From NCBI RefSeq assembly GCF_049532985.1, contig NZ_CP186693.1, forward strand, positions 5,642,001 to 5,706,000: a stretch of 64,000 nt of DNA, written 5' to 3'. Both the position numbers and the translations under genes were made by a program. Each line of letters starts with the position of its first letter. Positions within the stretch are counted from its first letter, which is position 1. The stretch comes from Promicromonospora sp049532985. Its GTDB lineage: Bacteria; Actinomycetota; Actinomycetes; Actinomycetales; Cellulomonadaceae. Below are positions 1 through 8,066 of the stretch, piece after piece. The notes below the pieces were generated by a model. That model was given only the letters and a program-made list of their open reading frames with translations. It did no database searches and had not been told where the DNA came from.

Positions 1-2
1 AG

Positions 3-641
3 TCGCCGTCTACTCAGTCGCCGCCCGCGCAGAGCCCGCCGGCTCGGGTTCCGTCGGCCCGGGCGTCCGCCAGGGTCGAGCCACAGCACGGGGTCGGACA
101 GGGTGCGACCCCGGCTCCCGACCGGCAGCAGCCGGCGGCATATCCGTTGTTCGAGACATACCCCCAGCAGAACGGGTATGCACCGCACGGCGGGCAGCAC
201 GCGGAACGTTCCCAGCAGCGCTACCAGCAGCCCGCCCCCGCATCGGACCCGCGGCAGCCCACCCCGGCACCGGACCCGCGGCAGCCCGCCCCGGCGCCGG
301 ATCCGCGGCGGCCTGCCCCGGCTGCAGATCCGCGGCAGCACGCTCCAGGACCGGATCCGCGGCTGCAGGCGCGGCCGCCACAGCAGCCCGTGCCAGGGCA
401 CTCGGCGCAGCAGTGGCCCAGCCCGCCGTCGGCGCACCAGCCGCCGCACCAGGCGCAGCAACAGCTGCCGGTCCGCCGACAGCCGCAGCAGGAACGGTCA
501 GTCCGGCCGCCGCACGAGGAGCCACCGGTCCGGTATCAGCAGGAGGAACCAGCAGTCCGGTATCCACAGGAGGAACCACCGACCCGGCACCCGCAGCAGG
601 CGGCGCCAGTATGGCCTCATCCGCTGGACCCGCTCGACTGA
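3..641 (+). CDS. C-terminal part of a Pro/Gln/Arg-rich low-complexity protein
   Basis: The reading frame is open from the window edge to a TGA at 639-641, so only the C-terminal part (about 212 residues) is visible. Third codon positions are almost all G or C, which supports coding. The tail is built from degenerate eight-residue repeats of the type DPRQPAPA (about 235-355), followed by repeats of the type QEEPxVRYP (about 515-590). There is no fold, membrane segment or motif in this part, so it is probably a disordered C-terminal tail. The function cannot be told; the upstream domain is outside the window. A 30-bp hairpin follows 21 bp after the stop. A TTG at 147 is not a likely start because the frame continues upstream. 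Confidence 0.5.
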   Translation, partial: SPSTQSPPAQSPPARVPSARASARVEPQHGVGQGATPAPDRQQPAAYPLFETYPQQNGYAPHGGQHAERSQQRYQQPAPASDPRQPTPAPDPRQPAPAPDPRRPAPAADPRQHAPGPDPRLQARPPQQPVPGHSAQQWPSPPSAHQPPHQAQQQLPVRRQPQQERSVRPPHEEPPVRYQQEEPAVRYPQEEPPTRHPQQAAPVWPHPLDPLD

Positions 642-662
642 CGCCTCACCCCACAGACAACT

Positions 663-729
663 GTGCTCCCGGGGATGGGTTGCGGAGAGTAGACAATGCC
701 TACTCTCCGCAACCCGTCCCCGGGAGCAC
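663..729. terminator. 30-bp hairpin between convergent genes
   Basis: Arms at 663-692 and 700-729 pair over 30 bp with a single T/G (G-U in RNA) position, around a 7-nt loop (acaatgc). It lies between the stop of the Pro/Gln-rich gene at 641 and the stop of the ABC permease at 783, so it can act as a bidirectional terminator. The stem is far longer than a usual intrinsic terminator and has no T-tract. Confidence 0.75.
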
Positions 730-782
730 ACCTTTCTCCGGAGAGGCGCCGGGCCGGACAGCCCGGCCCGGCCCACGTCCCG

Positions 783-1670
783 CTACGCGTCCTGGAGCTT
801 GAGGCGGGCCGCTGCACCGATCAGCACCAGCGCCGTGTACCCGCCCAGCACGCCGATGCCCACCCACGGGTCCAGCACGTCCGGGAACGCGCCCGCGTTG
901 GGCGTGATCTGCGCACCCGCCACGCTGGGCAGCAGCTTGTTCACCGTGCCGACCCACTCGAGCTGGGCCGCCGCGAAGGTGGCCACCTGGAAGATCGTCG
1001 GGATCACGAGGAAGATCGCGACCACCGTGAAGATCGCACCCGCGGTGTGGCGCAGCAGGGTGCCGAGGCCGAGGGCGAACAGCGCCACCAGCGTCACGTA
1101 GAGCACCGTGCCCAGCAGCGACCGCACCTGGTCGCCGTCGCCGAAGTCGACCGTCGCACCGTTGCCGTTCAGGATCGGGTAGGTGACGAGCCAGCTCAGG
1201 GCCAGCGACACCGCCGTGAGCACCGCCGTCACGAGCACGAGCACGAGCGCCTTGCCGAAGAACGCCGGCAGGCGGCTGGGCACCGCCGCGAACGTCGAGC
1301 GGATCATGCCTGTGGAGTACTCGCCGGTGATCATCAGCGCCCCGAGCACGGCGACCACGAGGGCCGCCATCTCGAACCCGGCCGCCACGACCCTGGTCCC
1401 GCCCAGCATGCCGCCCATGGCTGCCTGGTCCTCCGGCGGGGCGCCCTCCATCGCGTCGCCGGCGAGCTGGACCACGAGGGCCAGCAGGAGGGCGAACCCG
1501 ATCATGACCACGACGGTCGACGCGAGCGTCCACCACGTGGAGCGCAGCGACCACAGCTTGATCCACTCCGAGCGCAGCACCCGCCAGAAGGTGACGGGGC
1601 GGACGGAGGTCTTCCCCGTCGTCGGGCCGGACGCGGCTCCGCTCGCCGGAGCGGTGACCGTCGCGCTCAT
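783..1670 (-). CDS. ABC-2 type transporter permease
   Basis: Integral membrane half of an ABC exporter, 295 residues. After a roughly 30-residue polar N-terminus comes WRVLRSEWIKLWSLRSTWW, the amphipathic entry typical of ABC-2 permeases. About six hydrophobic segments follow: near residues 45-65, 100-120, 140-165, 185-205, 212-232 and 270-290. The motif ITGEYSTGMIRSTF is characteristic of Gram-positive ABC-2 permeases. The ATG overlaps the stop of the upstream ATPase gene (ATGA), so the two are translationally coupled and form one exporter. The substrate cannot be told. Such pairs include bacteriocin, drug and lipid exporters. Confidence 0.88.
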   Translation of the reverse strand: MSATVTAPASGAASGPTTGKTSVRPVTFWRVLRSEWIKLWSLRSTWWTLASTVVVMIGFALLLALVVQLAGDAMEGAPPEDQAAMGGMLGGTRVVAAGFEMAALVVAVLGALMITGEYSTGMIRSTFAAVPSRLPAFFGKALVLVLVTAVLTAVSLALSWLVTYPILNGNGATVDFGDGDQVRSLLGTVLYVTLVALFALGLGTLLRHTAGAIFTVVAIFLVIPTIFQVATFAAAQLEWVGTVNKLLPSVAGAQITPNAGAFPDVLDPWVGIGVLGGYTALVLIGAAARLKLQDA

Positions 1671-2617
1671 GCCTTGCTCCCCTCGAGGTCGGACGTCGCA
1701 CCGGCGGTGGCGATGTCCTCGGACTGGTACTCGACCGCGTCGGCGGTCAGCGACATGTAGGCCTCCTCGAGCGTGGACGCGACGGGCGTGAGCTCATGCA
1801 GCACGATCCGCGACGCCGCGGCCAGCTCGCCGACGGAGGCCGCGTTGCTGCCGCGCACCTCCAGCAGGCCCGGCTCGACGTCGTCGACCTGGGCGTTGTT
1901 GGCCTTGAGCAGCTCGGCGAGCTCGGTCGCCTGGGGCGAACGGACCCGGACGAGCTTGCGCTCGGCGCCGTCGACGATCTCCTGGACCGGGGCGTCCGCG
2001 AGGATGCGGCCGCGGCCGATGACGATCACGTGGTCGGCCGTCAGGGCGACCTCGCTCATCAGGTGGCTGGACAGGAAGACCGTGCGGCCCTCGGAGGCGA
2101 GGTACTTGGCGATGTTGCGGACCCACAGCACGCCCTCGGGGTCGAGCCCGTTGACGGGCTCGTCGAGGATCAGCGTGCGCGGGTCACCGAGCAGGGCCGC
2201 CGCGATGCCGAGGCGCTGGCCCATGCCGAGCGAGAAGCCACCCACGCGCTTGGTGGCCACGGGGCGCAGACCGGTGAGCTCGATCACCTCGTCGACGCGC
2301 CGGGTCGGGATACCGTGCGTCGCGGCCATGGCGAGCAGGTGGTTGCGCGCGGTCCGGCCGGTGTGCACGGCCTTCGCGTCGAGCAGGGCACCCACCTCCG
2401 CGAGCGGACGGCGGTGCGCGGCGTACGGCTTGCCGTTCACAGTCACGCTGCCGGCTGTGGGCCGGTCGAGGCCCACGATCATGCGCATCGTGGTCGACTT
2501 GCCGGCGCCGTTCGGGCCCAGGAAGCCGGTCACCTGGCCGGGTTGCACGGTGAACGTGACACCGTCGACGGCGGTCTTGGCGCCGTACCTCTTCGTCAGG
2601 CCTGTGGCCTTGATCAT
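1667..2617 (-). CDS. ABC transporter ATP-binding protein (exporter type)
   Basis: Cytoplasmic ATPase that powers the coupled ABC-2 permease. It has Walker A GPNGAGKST, a signature FSLGMGQRLGIA in place of LSGGQ, Walker B TLILDEPVNGLDPEG and the switch histidine in FLSSHLMSEV. The C-terminal third is the extra region seen in DrrA/CcmA-like exporter ATPases. I place the start at the ATG at 2617 (MIKATGLTKRYG) because GGAAGGG lies 7 nt upstream. An in-frame ATG at 2632 would put that ribosome site inside the gene. Family knowledge suggests export of an amphipathic compound or self-protection. Nothing here fixes the substrate. Confidence 0.9.
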   Translation of the reverse strand: MIKATGLTKRYGAKTAVDGVTFTVQPGQVTGFLGPNGAGKSTTMRMIVGLDRPTAGSVTVNGKPYAAHRRPLAEVGALLDAKAVHTGRTARNHLLAMAATHGIPTRRVDEVIELTGLRPVATKRVGGFSLGMGQRLGIAAALLGDPRTLILDEPVNGLDPEGVLWVRNIAKYLASEGRTVFLSSHLMSEVALTADHVIVIGRGRILADAPVQEIVDGAERKLVRVRSPQATELAELLKANNAQVDDVEPGLLEVRGSNAASVGELAAASRIVLHELTPVASTLEEAYMSLTADAVEYQSEDIATAGATSDLEGSKA

Positions 2618-2839
2618 CACTTGCCCTTCCATCTGGCATGCGGGGACAGTCGATGCGACCGTCGGTCGGTCGCGCCAGGACTGGTCACTACGAGACTAGG
2701 GAGCCGGAGGCACCCACCGCACGCATTACCGGCCCCGATCATCCCTGGGACGGACCTACTTCATCCGAAGGTATGACCTGGGAACTCTCCAGGCATGTCC
2801 AGCGTTCCCTAGGATGGTCAGACAGACCAGGAGGAGCAG

Positions 2840-3751
2840 ATGAGCAACCCCGTCTTTTCGAGAAGCGACGTCTTCGGTGAGCCGCGTCGTACCGGTGCCG
2901 CCGGTGCGCGCCGTGGCGGCACCGCCACCTACCCCAACCAGACTCCCGCGTACGGCACCCCGCCGCAGGCCGGCCAGTACGGTCAGTACGGCGCCGCGGG
3001 GCAGCAGGCGATGGACGCGTCGGAGCTCGACGCGATGTACCGCTCACCGTCCGCCACCACCGCGGACACGAAGCGGATGACCTACGACGACGTGATCGTC
3101 AAGACCGGCGGGCTGCTCGCGCTGCTCGTCGTCGTGGCGGCGGCGACGTGGACGCTGGTCCCGCCGGCGATGATGGGCCTGGTCATGATCGTGGGCCTGA
3201 TCGGTGGGCTCGTGCTCGGCCTGGTCAACGCCTTCAAGCGGAACCCCAGCCCCGCGCTCATCGTGGCGTACACGGTGTTCGAGGGCGCCTTCCTCGGCGC
3301 GATCTCGCTGCAGTTCAACACGCTGTACGACGGCGTGGTGCTGCAGGCGGTGCTCGGCACCATCTCCGTGTTCGCGGTGAGCCTGTTCCTGTTCAAGAGC
3401 GGTCGCGTCCGCGTGACCGCCAAGTTCACGCGCTGGCTGATGTTCGCCATGCTGGGCTACGCGCTGTTCTCGCTGGTCAACCTGGTCCTGATGTGGACCG
3501 GGGTGCTCGGTGAGTTCGGTATGCGTTCCTGGGGCGGCGGCCTGGTCGGCATCGTCGTGGGCCTGATCGCCGTCGGCCTCGCGGCCGCCTCGCTGATCGT
3601 GGACTTCGACTCGATCAAGCGCGGTGTCGAGGCCGGTGTCCCGGCCAAGATGGCGTGGGCCGCGGCCTTCGGCCTCATGGTCACGCTGATCTGGCTGTAC
3701 CTGGAGCTGCTCCGCCTGCTGGCGATCGTGTCCAGCTTCGCGCGCGACTAG
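2840..3751 (+). CDS. Bax inhibitor-1 / YccA family membrane protein
   Basis: 303 residues. The first 85 are polar and Gly/Tyr/Gln-rich (repeats of QYGQYG type), then seven tightly packed hydrophobic segments run from about residue 90 to 300. The motifs VAYTVFEGAFLGAISLQF and IVDFDSIKRGVEAG near the C-terminus match the bacterial BI-1-like (UPF0005/YccA) family, a possible pH-dependent calcium leak or proton-linked membrane protein. Actinobacterial members usually carry a disordered N-terminus like this one. The start is supported by AGGAGGAGC directly upstream. It is monocistronic, divergent from the ABC exporter, and ended by the hairpin at 3771-3804. Confidence 0.9.
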   Translation: MSNPVFSRSDVFGEPRRTGAAGARRGGTATYPNQTPAYGTPPQAGQYGQYGAAGQQAMDASELDAMYRSPSATTADTKRMTYDDVIVKTGGLLALLVVVAAATWTLVPPAMMGLVMIVGLIGGLVLGLVNAFKRNPSPALIVAYTVFEGAFLGAISLQFNTLYDGVVLQAVLGTISVFAVSLFLFKSGRVRVTAKFTRWLMFAMLGYALFSLVNLVLMWTGVLGEFGMRSWGGGLVGIVVGLIAVGLAAASLIVDFDSIKRGVEAGVPAKMAWAAAFGLMVTLIWLYLELLRLLAIVSSFARD

Positions 3752-3770
3752 TTCCGCACCGCACGTCCCG

Positions 3771-3804
3771 GATCGGGCCAGCCGTCGTCACGGCTGGCCC
3801 GATC
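3771..3804. terminator. 14-bp hairpin terminator, convergent genes
   Basis: Perfect 14-bp arms (3771-3784, 3791-3804) enclose a 6-nt loop, 20 bp after the BI-1 stop. The convergent CoA-disulfide reductase gene ends at 3840, so it may serve both genes. Confidence 0.8.
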
Positions 3805-3819
3805 TGCTGTGTCCGGGGT

Positions 3820-3847
3820 CGTGCGTCAGGGGCCGTGCGTCAGGGGC
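3820..3847. repeat. Two-copy 14-bp tandem duplication at a gene end
   Basis: CGTGCGTCAGGGGC occurs twice in direct succession. The second copy (3834-3847) contains the stop codon of the CoA-disulfide reductase gene, so the duplication probably arose by slippage just past or across that stop. Confidence 0.7.
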
Positions 3848-5531
3848 CGGCGGTCGCGCGGACGGCGTCCTGCCACGTGCGGTAGCCGCCGTCGAGGTTG
3901 CGCACGTCGTAGCCGAGCTGGGTGAGGAGCCGCGCGGCGGTGTGGCCGCGCTGGCCCACCTGGCAGTGCACCACCACGGGGCGCCCGGCCGGGATCTCCG
4001 CGTGCGCGCGGGCGCGCAGCTCGTCCAGGGGGACGTTCAGCGCCGGCGACCGCACGCCGTCCCGGGTCGTCTCGACCGTCCCGCGGGCGTGCTCGGCGGG
4101 CGTGCGCACGTCCACCAGCGTGGCCCCGTCCCGCACCGCCTCGTCGAGCTCGTGCCACTGGATGCTGCGTGTGGTGCCGGTGCGCAGGTTGTCGGCCACG
4201 TACCCCAGCATGTTGACCGGGTCCTTGGCGGAGCCGTAGGCGGGTGCGTAGGCCAGCTCGAGGTCCGCGAGCCCGGAGGCGGTGACTCCGCCGGCGATCG
4301 CGGTGGCGAGCACGTCGATGCGCTTGTCGACGCCGTCGCGGCCCACGGCCTGGGCGCCCAGGATGCGGTCGGTCCCCGGGTCCACGAGCAGCTTGAGCGC
4401 CATCGCGCTGGCCCCTGGGTAGTACCCGGCGTGCTGGCTCGGGTGGGTGTGCACGACGCGGTGGGGCCGGCCCTCGGCCCGGAGCTGCTTCTCGTTGCGC
4501 CCCACGACCGCCGCGGTCAGGTCGAAGACGCCGACGACGGCGGTGCCCGTCGACGGCCGCATGCCCGTCCGCCCGAGGATCACGTCCGCGACGTGCCGCC
4601 CGTGCCGGTTGGCGAGGTTCGCGAGCGGGATCAGGGTGAACGACTCCTGCCCGGCCGCGGACTGCGCGTCACGCTTGAGCGCGGCGTCACCGACGGCGAA
4701 CACGTCCGGCACCGACGTGCGCAGGTCCTCGTCCACCAGGACGCCGCCGCGCGGGCCGAGCTCGGCACCCGCCAGCTCGGCGAGCTCCGTGTCGGGCCGG
4801 ACGCCGACGGCCGCGACCACCACGTCGGCCGGGATCTCGCCGGCGTCGGCGCCCGCGGCGTCGGCCAGGACCGCGGTGCCCGGCGTCAGTGCGGTGACCT
4901 GGGTCGAGGTGCGGACGTCGACCCCGTGCGACGCCAGCTCGTCGCGGACGCGGACGGCCAGCTCGGGGTCCAGCGGCGTCAGCACCTGGTCGGCCAGCTC
5001 CACGACAGTGACCGCGAGACCGCGCCGGACCAGGTTCTCTGCGACCTCCAGGCCCACGAAGCCGGCCCCGACGACGACCGCGGTCCGGGCGTCCGGGCGG
5101 CCGGCCTCGGCCAGCAGCCGGTCGGCGTCGGCGACGTCGCGCAGCACGAGCGCGCGCTCCGCGCCGGGGACCTGCGGGACCACCGGGCGGGCGCCGGGGC
5201 TCAGGACGAGGCGGTCGTACGCCTGGACGTACTCGTCGCCGGTCGTCAGGTCGCGCACCGTCAGCGTGTGTGCCGCGGCGTCGATGCCGGTGACCCGCTG
5301 CCGCACCCGGACGTCGAGGCGGAACCGCGCCGCGAGCGACTCGGGCGTCTGCAGCAGCAGTGCGTCGCGGTCCTCGATCACGCCGCCCGCGTAGTACGGC
5401 AGCCCGCAGTTCGCGTACGACACGTGGTCACCCGCCTCGACGACGACGATCTCGGCGTCCTCCGCGAGACGACGGAGCCGGGTCGCGGCCGACATGCCCG
5501 CGGCGACGCCGCCCACGATGACGATCCTCAT
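3840..5531 (-). CDS. CoA-disulfide reductase fused to rhodanese (CoADR-Rhd)
   Basis: FAD-dependent pyridine nucleotide-disulfide oxidoreductase of 563 residues. The N-terminal FAD motif is VIVGGVAAGMSAATRLRRL. The single redox cysteine is Cys42 in SYANCGLPYY, as in CoA-disulfide and CoA-persulfide reductases. The NAD(P)H motif VVVGAGFVGLEVAENL follows, then the second FAD strand near DVFAVGDAA. The C-terminal rhodanese domain (about 470-563) has the sulfur-carrying Cys523 in HCQVGQRGH. Family knowledge: such fusions reduce CoA persulfide and polysulfide in sulfane-sulfur detoxification. The start at 5531 is preceded by GAGGAAGGAA. An open frame extends upstream but crosses other genes and is not used. 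It is divergent from the CstR-like gene and shares its operator. Confidence 0.92.
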   Translation of the reverse strand: MRIVIVGGVAAGMSAATRLRRLAEDAEIVVVEAGDHVSYANCGLPYYAGGVIEDRDALLLQTPESLAARFRLDVRVRQRVTGIDAAAHTLTVRDLTTGDEYVQAYDRLVLSPGARPVVPQVPGAERALVLRDVADADRLLAEAGRPDARTAVVVGAGFVGLEVAENLVRRGLAVTVVELADQVLTPLDPELAVRVRDELASHGVDVRTSTQVTALTPGTAVLADAAGADAGEIPADVVVAAVGVRPDTELAELAGAELGPRGGVLVDEDLRTSVPDVFAVGDAALKRDAQSAAGQESFTLIPLANLANRHGRHVADVILGRTGMRPSTGTAVVGVFDLTAAVVGRNEKQLRAEGRPHRVVHTHPSQHAGYYPGASAMALKLLVDPGTDRILGAQAVGRDGVDKRIDVLATAIAGGVTASGLADLELAYAPAYGSAKDPVNMLGYVADNLRTGTTRSIQWHELDEAVRDGATLVDVRTPAEHARGTVETTRDGVRSPALNVPLDELRARAHAEIPAGRPVVVHCQVGQRGHTAARLLTQLGYDVRNLDGGYRTWQDAVRATAGP

Positions 5532-5559
5532 GTGCGTTCCTTCCTCGTTTGACCGCGAC

Positions 5560-5577
5560 AATACCCCGGGGGGTATT
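5560..5577. promoter_or_regulatory. CsoR/CstR-type operator in the divergent promoter
   Basis: AATACCCCGGGGGGTATT is palindromic at 16 of 18 positions and has the ATACCCC/GGGGTAT arms known for CsoR- and CstR-type operators. Rightward promoter elements TTGACC (5549-5554) and TATTCT (5574-5579) flank it with a 19-nt spacer. Leftward elements TTGGAG (rev. 5582-5587) and TATTGT (rev. 5558-5563) also overlap it. A repressor bound here would block both the CoADR-Rhd and the small-gene/repressor promoters. Confidence 0.85.
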
Positions 5578-5608
5578 CTCGCTCCAAACGACCGCGAAGG
5601 AGATGACC

Positions 5609-5800
5609 ATGTGCAGGGCTGTGACGTGCCGGACGTGCGGCAGGACGACGTGGGCGGGCTGCGGGCAGCACGTGGACCAGGTGATGGCGAACGTGCCGCG
5701 TGCCGACCGGTGCCCCGGTCATGCCGAGGAGCCGACCGCAGAGCCGGCCGGCGAGCCGCCCGCGAAGGGCTCGTTCCTGTCCCGCCTGTTCGGCCGCTGA
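5609..5800 (+). CDS. Small Cys-rich protein of the CstR locus
   Basis: 63 residues, too short for many gene finders. The first 38 residues hold C2, C7, C10, C18, C35, H21 and H38, including CRTCG and CPGH, which suggests a bound zinc or a thiol-rich redox site. The second half is Glu/Pro-rich and ends in the amphipathic SFLSRLFGR. GAAGGAG stands 6 nt before the ATG at 5609; the in-frame ATG at 5603 is too close to it. It is the first gene downstream of the operator and lies 16 nt before the repressor gene, so it is co-transcribed with it. I know similar small proteins from actinobacteria but no function. The context suggests a role in copper or persulfide handling. Confidence 0.72.
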   Translation: MCRAVTCRTCGRTTWAGCGQHVDQVMANVPRADRCPGHAEEPTAEPAGEPPAKGSFLSRLFGR

Positions 5801-5816
5801 GAGGGGAGGCGTGGTC

Positions 5817-6077
5817 ATGGAGCTCGACCCGCAGGAGATGAAGAAGGTGTCCAACCGGCTGCGACGCGCGCAGGGACAGCTCGCCGCCGTCGTGCGCATG
5901 GTGGACGAGGGGGCGGACTGCGCCGACGTCGTCACACAGCTCTCGGCGGTGTCGAAGGCGATCGACCGGGCCGGCTTCGCCGTCATCGCGACGGGGCTGA
6001 AGCAGTGCCTGTCGGACGAGGAGAACGGCGCGGTCGACGCCGAGAAGCTGGAGAAGCTCTTCCTGTCCTTCGCCTAG
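5817..6077 (+). CDS. CsoR-family repressor, CstR-like (persulfide-sensing type)
   Basis: All-helical DUF156 repressor of 86 residues, which acts as a tetramer on DNA. The pattern VSNRLRRAQGQLAAVVRMV is the family's DNA-facing helix. Cys35 (GADCADVV) and Cys64 (LKQCLSDE) sit at the spacing of the two sensing cysteines. The Cu(I)-binding histidine of CsoR, four residues before the second cysteine, is Gly60 here. Loss of that histidine with both cysteines kept is the mark of CstR-type persulfide sensors. The divergent CoADR-rhodanese gene supports this. Start: ATG at 5817, seven nt after GAGGGGAGG; the GTG at 5811 is too near the ribosome site. It probably represses both divergent units through 5560-5577. 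Confidence 0.88.
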   Translation: MELDPQEMKKVSNRLRRAQGQLAAVVRMVDEGADCADVVTQLSAVSKAIDRAGFAVIATGLKQCLSDEENGAVDAEKLEKLFLSFA

Positions 6078-6114
6078 CCTGCCTCGGCCGCCCGTCCCGG
6101 CGAGCCGCCTCGAC

Positions 6115-6552
6115 TCAGTCGAGGCAGAACTCGTTGCCCTCGATGTCCTGCATCGTGAGGCACGACTCGTTCTCCTCGTCGGCCTCCTGCAGGTAGAGAC
6201 GGGTGCCGCCCAGCGCGACCAGCCGCGCGCACTCGGCCTCGAGGACGTCGACCCGCTCCTGGCCGACCAGGCCCGTGCCCGCCCGCACGTCGACGTGCAC
6301 GCGGTTCTTGACGACCTTGCCCTCCGGCACCTTCTGGAAGTAGAGCCGGGGCCCGGCACCCGTGGGGTCCGAGGCGGCGGCGCCGTCGGCGCCCCGCTTC
6401 TCGGGCGGGAGGGAGCTCTCGTACTCCTCCCAGGTGGTGAAGCCCTCGGGGGCGGGAGGGAGGACGTACCCGAGCACCTCGCACCAGAACCGCGCGACGC
6501 GCCACGGGTCCGCGCAGTCGAAGGTGATCTGGACCTGCCTGACGGAAACCAT
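6115..6552 (-). CDS. VOC family (glyoxalase-like) protein
   Basis: 145 residues. The opening VSVRQVQITFDCADPWRVARFWCEVLGYVL is the first beta-alpha-beta-beta-beta module of vicinal-oxygen-chelate proteins. The second module starts near HVDVRAGTG and ends in the typical DIEGNEFCLD. Actinobacteria carry many paralogues of this type, most without known substrate; some bind drugs or metals. It converges with the CstR-like gene (37 bp gap, no strong hairpin). Confidence 0.82.
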   Translation of the reverse strand: MVSVRQVQITFDCADPWRVARFWCEVLGYVLPPAPEGFTTWEEYESSLPPEKRGADGAAASDPTGAGPRLYFQKVPEGKVVKNRVHVDVRAGTGLVGQERVDVLEAECARLVALGGTRLYLQEADEENESCLTMQDIEGNEFCLD

Positions 6553-6607
6553 CCGCTCAGCCTAATGACTGCAGGGCACCCCGGGACACGGGATTTCCGG
6601 CGGGGCG

Positions 6608-7210
6608 TCAGCGGGGGGCGGCTACCGGCGCACCCAGCGCCGCGACGCCCGCGACGAGCATGTCGACCAGCACCGCGAAGCTCTGGTCCACGTCCTCCCG
6701 CATCCGGAACCCGCCGCCGAGCTCCAGCAGCACGAACCCGTGGATGCCCGACCGGACGGCGCGGACGGCGTCGATCACGCGGTCGTCCGGCAGCTCGAAG
6801 CCGCGCAGCGTCGCCACCACGACCTGCACGCCCTCGGCGGCGACGTCGCGGGCGACGGCGCCGGCCGGGTCGTCCGGATCGGGACCCACCTGCGTGGCGG
6901 CGTAGCGTCCGGGGTGGTCGTGGGCGTACTGACGCCAGGCGCTCGCCAGGGCGCGGAGCGCATCCGCCCCGGCACGGCCCACGGTCGCCGAGGCACCCGT
7001 GGCGGTCAGCTCGCGGACGGCGAGCACGGCGACGTCGCGCCGCAGGTCGGCGAGCGAGCCCACGTGCTTGTAGAGGCTCGGTGCCGCGACGCCTGCCTTC
7101 GCGGCGACCTTCGCGAGCGTGAGGTCCGCGAACCCGCTCGCGCCGCCCTCGTCCACGACCTCGACGGCGAGCCGCACCACGGCGTCGTGCGACAGCCCGG
7201 CCCTAGGCAC
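6608..7210 (-). CDS. TetR family transcriptional regulator
   Basis: 200 residues. The N-terminal helix-turn-helix spans about residues 8-55 (LTLAKVAAKAGVAAPSLYKHVGSLADL), followed by a TetR C-terminal ligand-binding domain resembling the TetR_C_13/WHG group (ADALRALASAWRQYAHDHPGRYAAT). The GTG start at 7210 overlaps the last 8 nt of the upstream hydrolase gene, so both are one operon. It likely controls that hydrolase and itself. The inducer is unknown. Confidence 0.88.
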   Translation of the reverse strand: MPRAGLSHDAVVRLAVEVVDEGGASGFADLTLAKVAAKAGVAAPSLYKHVGSLADLRRDVAVLAVRELTATGASATVGRAGADALRALASAWRQYAHDHPGRYAATQVGPDPDDPAGAVARDVAAEGVQVVVATLRGFELPDDRVIDAVRAVRSGIHGFVLLELGGGFRMREDVDQSFAVLVDMLVAGVAALGAPVAAPR

Positions 7211-8066
7211 GCCGGCCGCCGTCCTCGGCCGCCCCGGCGCCGGCCGCGCCCGGGAGCCCGTCGAGGAACTCCAGGATCGCGGGGACCGTCACGTCGGGTG
7301 CCTGGTGCTGCGGGTAGTGGCCCACCTCGGGGACCAGGACGCCGCGGGCGCCGAGCGTGTCGGTCATCCAGGCCAGCTCTGCCGCCGGGTCCGGGTAGTC
7401 GGGGTCGAGCGCGCCGACCACGACCAGCGCCGGCGCCGTGACGTCGGGCAGCCGCGCCTCGACGACCGCGTGGTCGAGCGCGAGCGCGAGGTCGCGGAAG
7501 GACCGCAGGTGCGCCGGCTCGCTCAGCGCCCGCCGGACGGCCGCGACGTGCTCGGCGTGCCGCGCCGACCGCCGGCCCTTGCTGATCGACGAGTAGTACG
7601 ACGCCCAGAACGCGGCGCCCCACGGCCGGGCGAGCAGCGCGCGGTAGGCCACGCGCAGCACGCGCTGCATGGCCGGCGACCCCGGCTCGCGCAGCAGCGG
7701 GCTGAGCAGGACGAGGCCGCGGACCAGGTCGGGCCGTTCGGCTGCGGCCCACGCGGCGGCCGAGGCGCCCATGGAGTTGCCCAGCAGGACGGCGGGGCCG
7801 GCGCCGAGGTGCTCGACGAGGGCCAGGAGGTCGGTGCCGGTGGCGTCGTCGCCGTGCGTCCGGAACGTGGTGTCCGATTCGCCGTGGCCGCGCAGGTCCG
7901 CGACGACGACGCGGTAGCCGGCGTCGACGAGGGCCGGAGCGACGTCGTCGTACGTGGAGCGGAGGTCGCCCATGCCGGGGACGGCGACCACGAGCGGTCC
8001 CGAGCCCGAGTCGGTGTAGGCGATGCGTCCCTCGGGGCGCTGCAGGAAGTTTGTCCTCATAGCCAT
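7203..8066 (-). CDS. Alpha/beta hydrolase
   Basis: About 287 residues. The oxyanion segment VVAVPGMGDLRSTYD is followed by LRGHGESD, the nucleophile elbow LLGNSMGASAAA (Ser), an acid near ALDPDYPDPA and a catalytic His in EVGHYPQH. This is a complete hydrolase triad. The TetR gene is coupled downstream, so expression is probably ligand-controlled. No Shine-Dalgarno sequence is visible. I take the ATG at 8066; 8060 is also possible, and an in-frame TTG at 8096 is unlikely. The upstream GCTA-N7-TAGC at 8069-8083 could be the TetR operator. The substrate is unknown. Confidence 0.85.
   Translation of the reverse strand: MAMRTNFLQRPEGRIAYTDSGSGPLVVAVPGMGDLRSTYDDVAPALVDAGYRVVVADLRGHGESDTTFRTHGDDATGTDLLALVEHLGAGPAVLLGNSMGASAAAWAAAERPDLVRGLVLLSPLLREPGSPAMQRVLRVAYRALLARPWGAAFWASYYSSISKGRRSARHAEHVAAVRRALSEPAHLRSFRDLALALDHAVVEARLPDVTAPALVVVGALDPDYPDPAAELAWMTDTLGARGVLVPEVGHYPQHQAPDVTVPAILEFLDGLPGAAGAGAAEDGGRRA

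Noticed and set aside
696..1760. Long plus-strand open frame opposite the ABC permease
   Set aside because: It is His/Arg/Glu-rich with no domain and is the usual antisense artefact of GC-rich genes; the minus-strand frame has membrane helices and a coupled start.
6078..6114. Terminator between the CstR-like and VOC genes
   Set aside because: Only short imperfect pairing (GGC-rich) is seen; not enough for a call.
5532..6359. Long upstream extension of the CoA-disulfide reductase frame
   Set aside because: It runs antisense through the small Cys-rich gene and the repressor gene, lacks any domain, and a proper ribosome site and FAD motif define the start at 5531.
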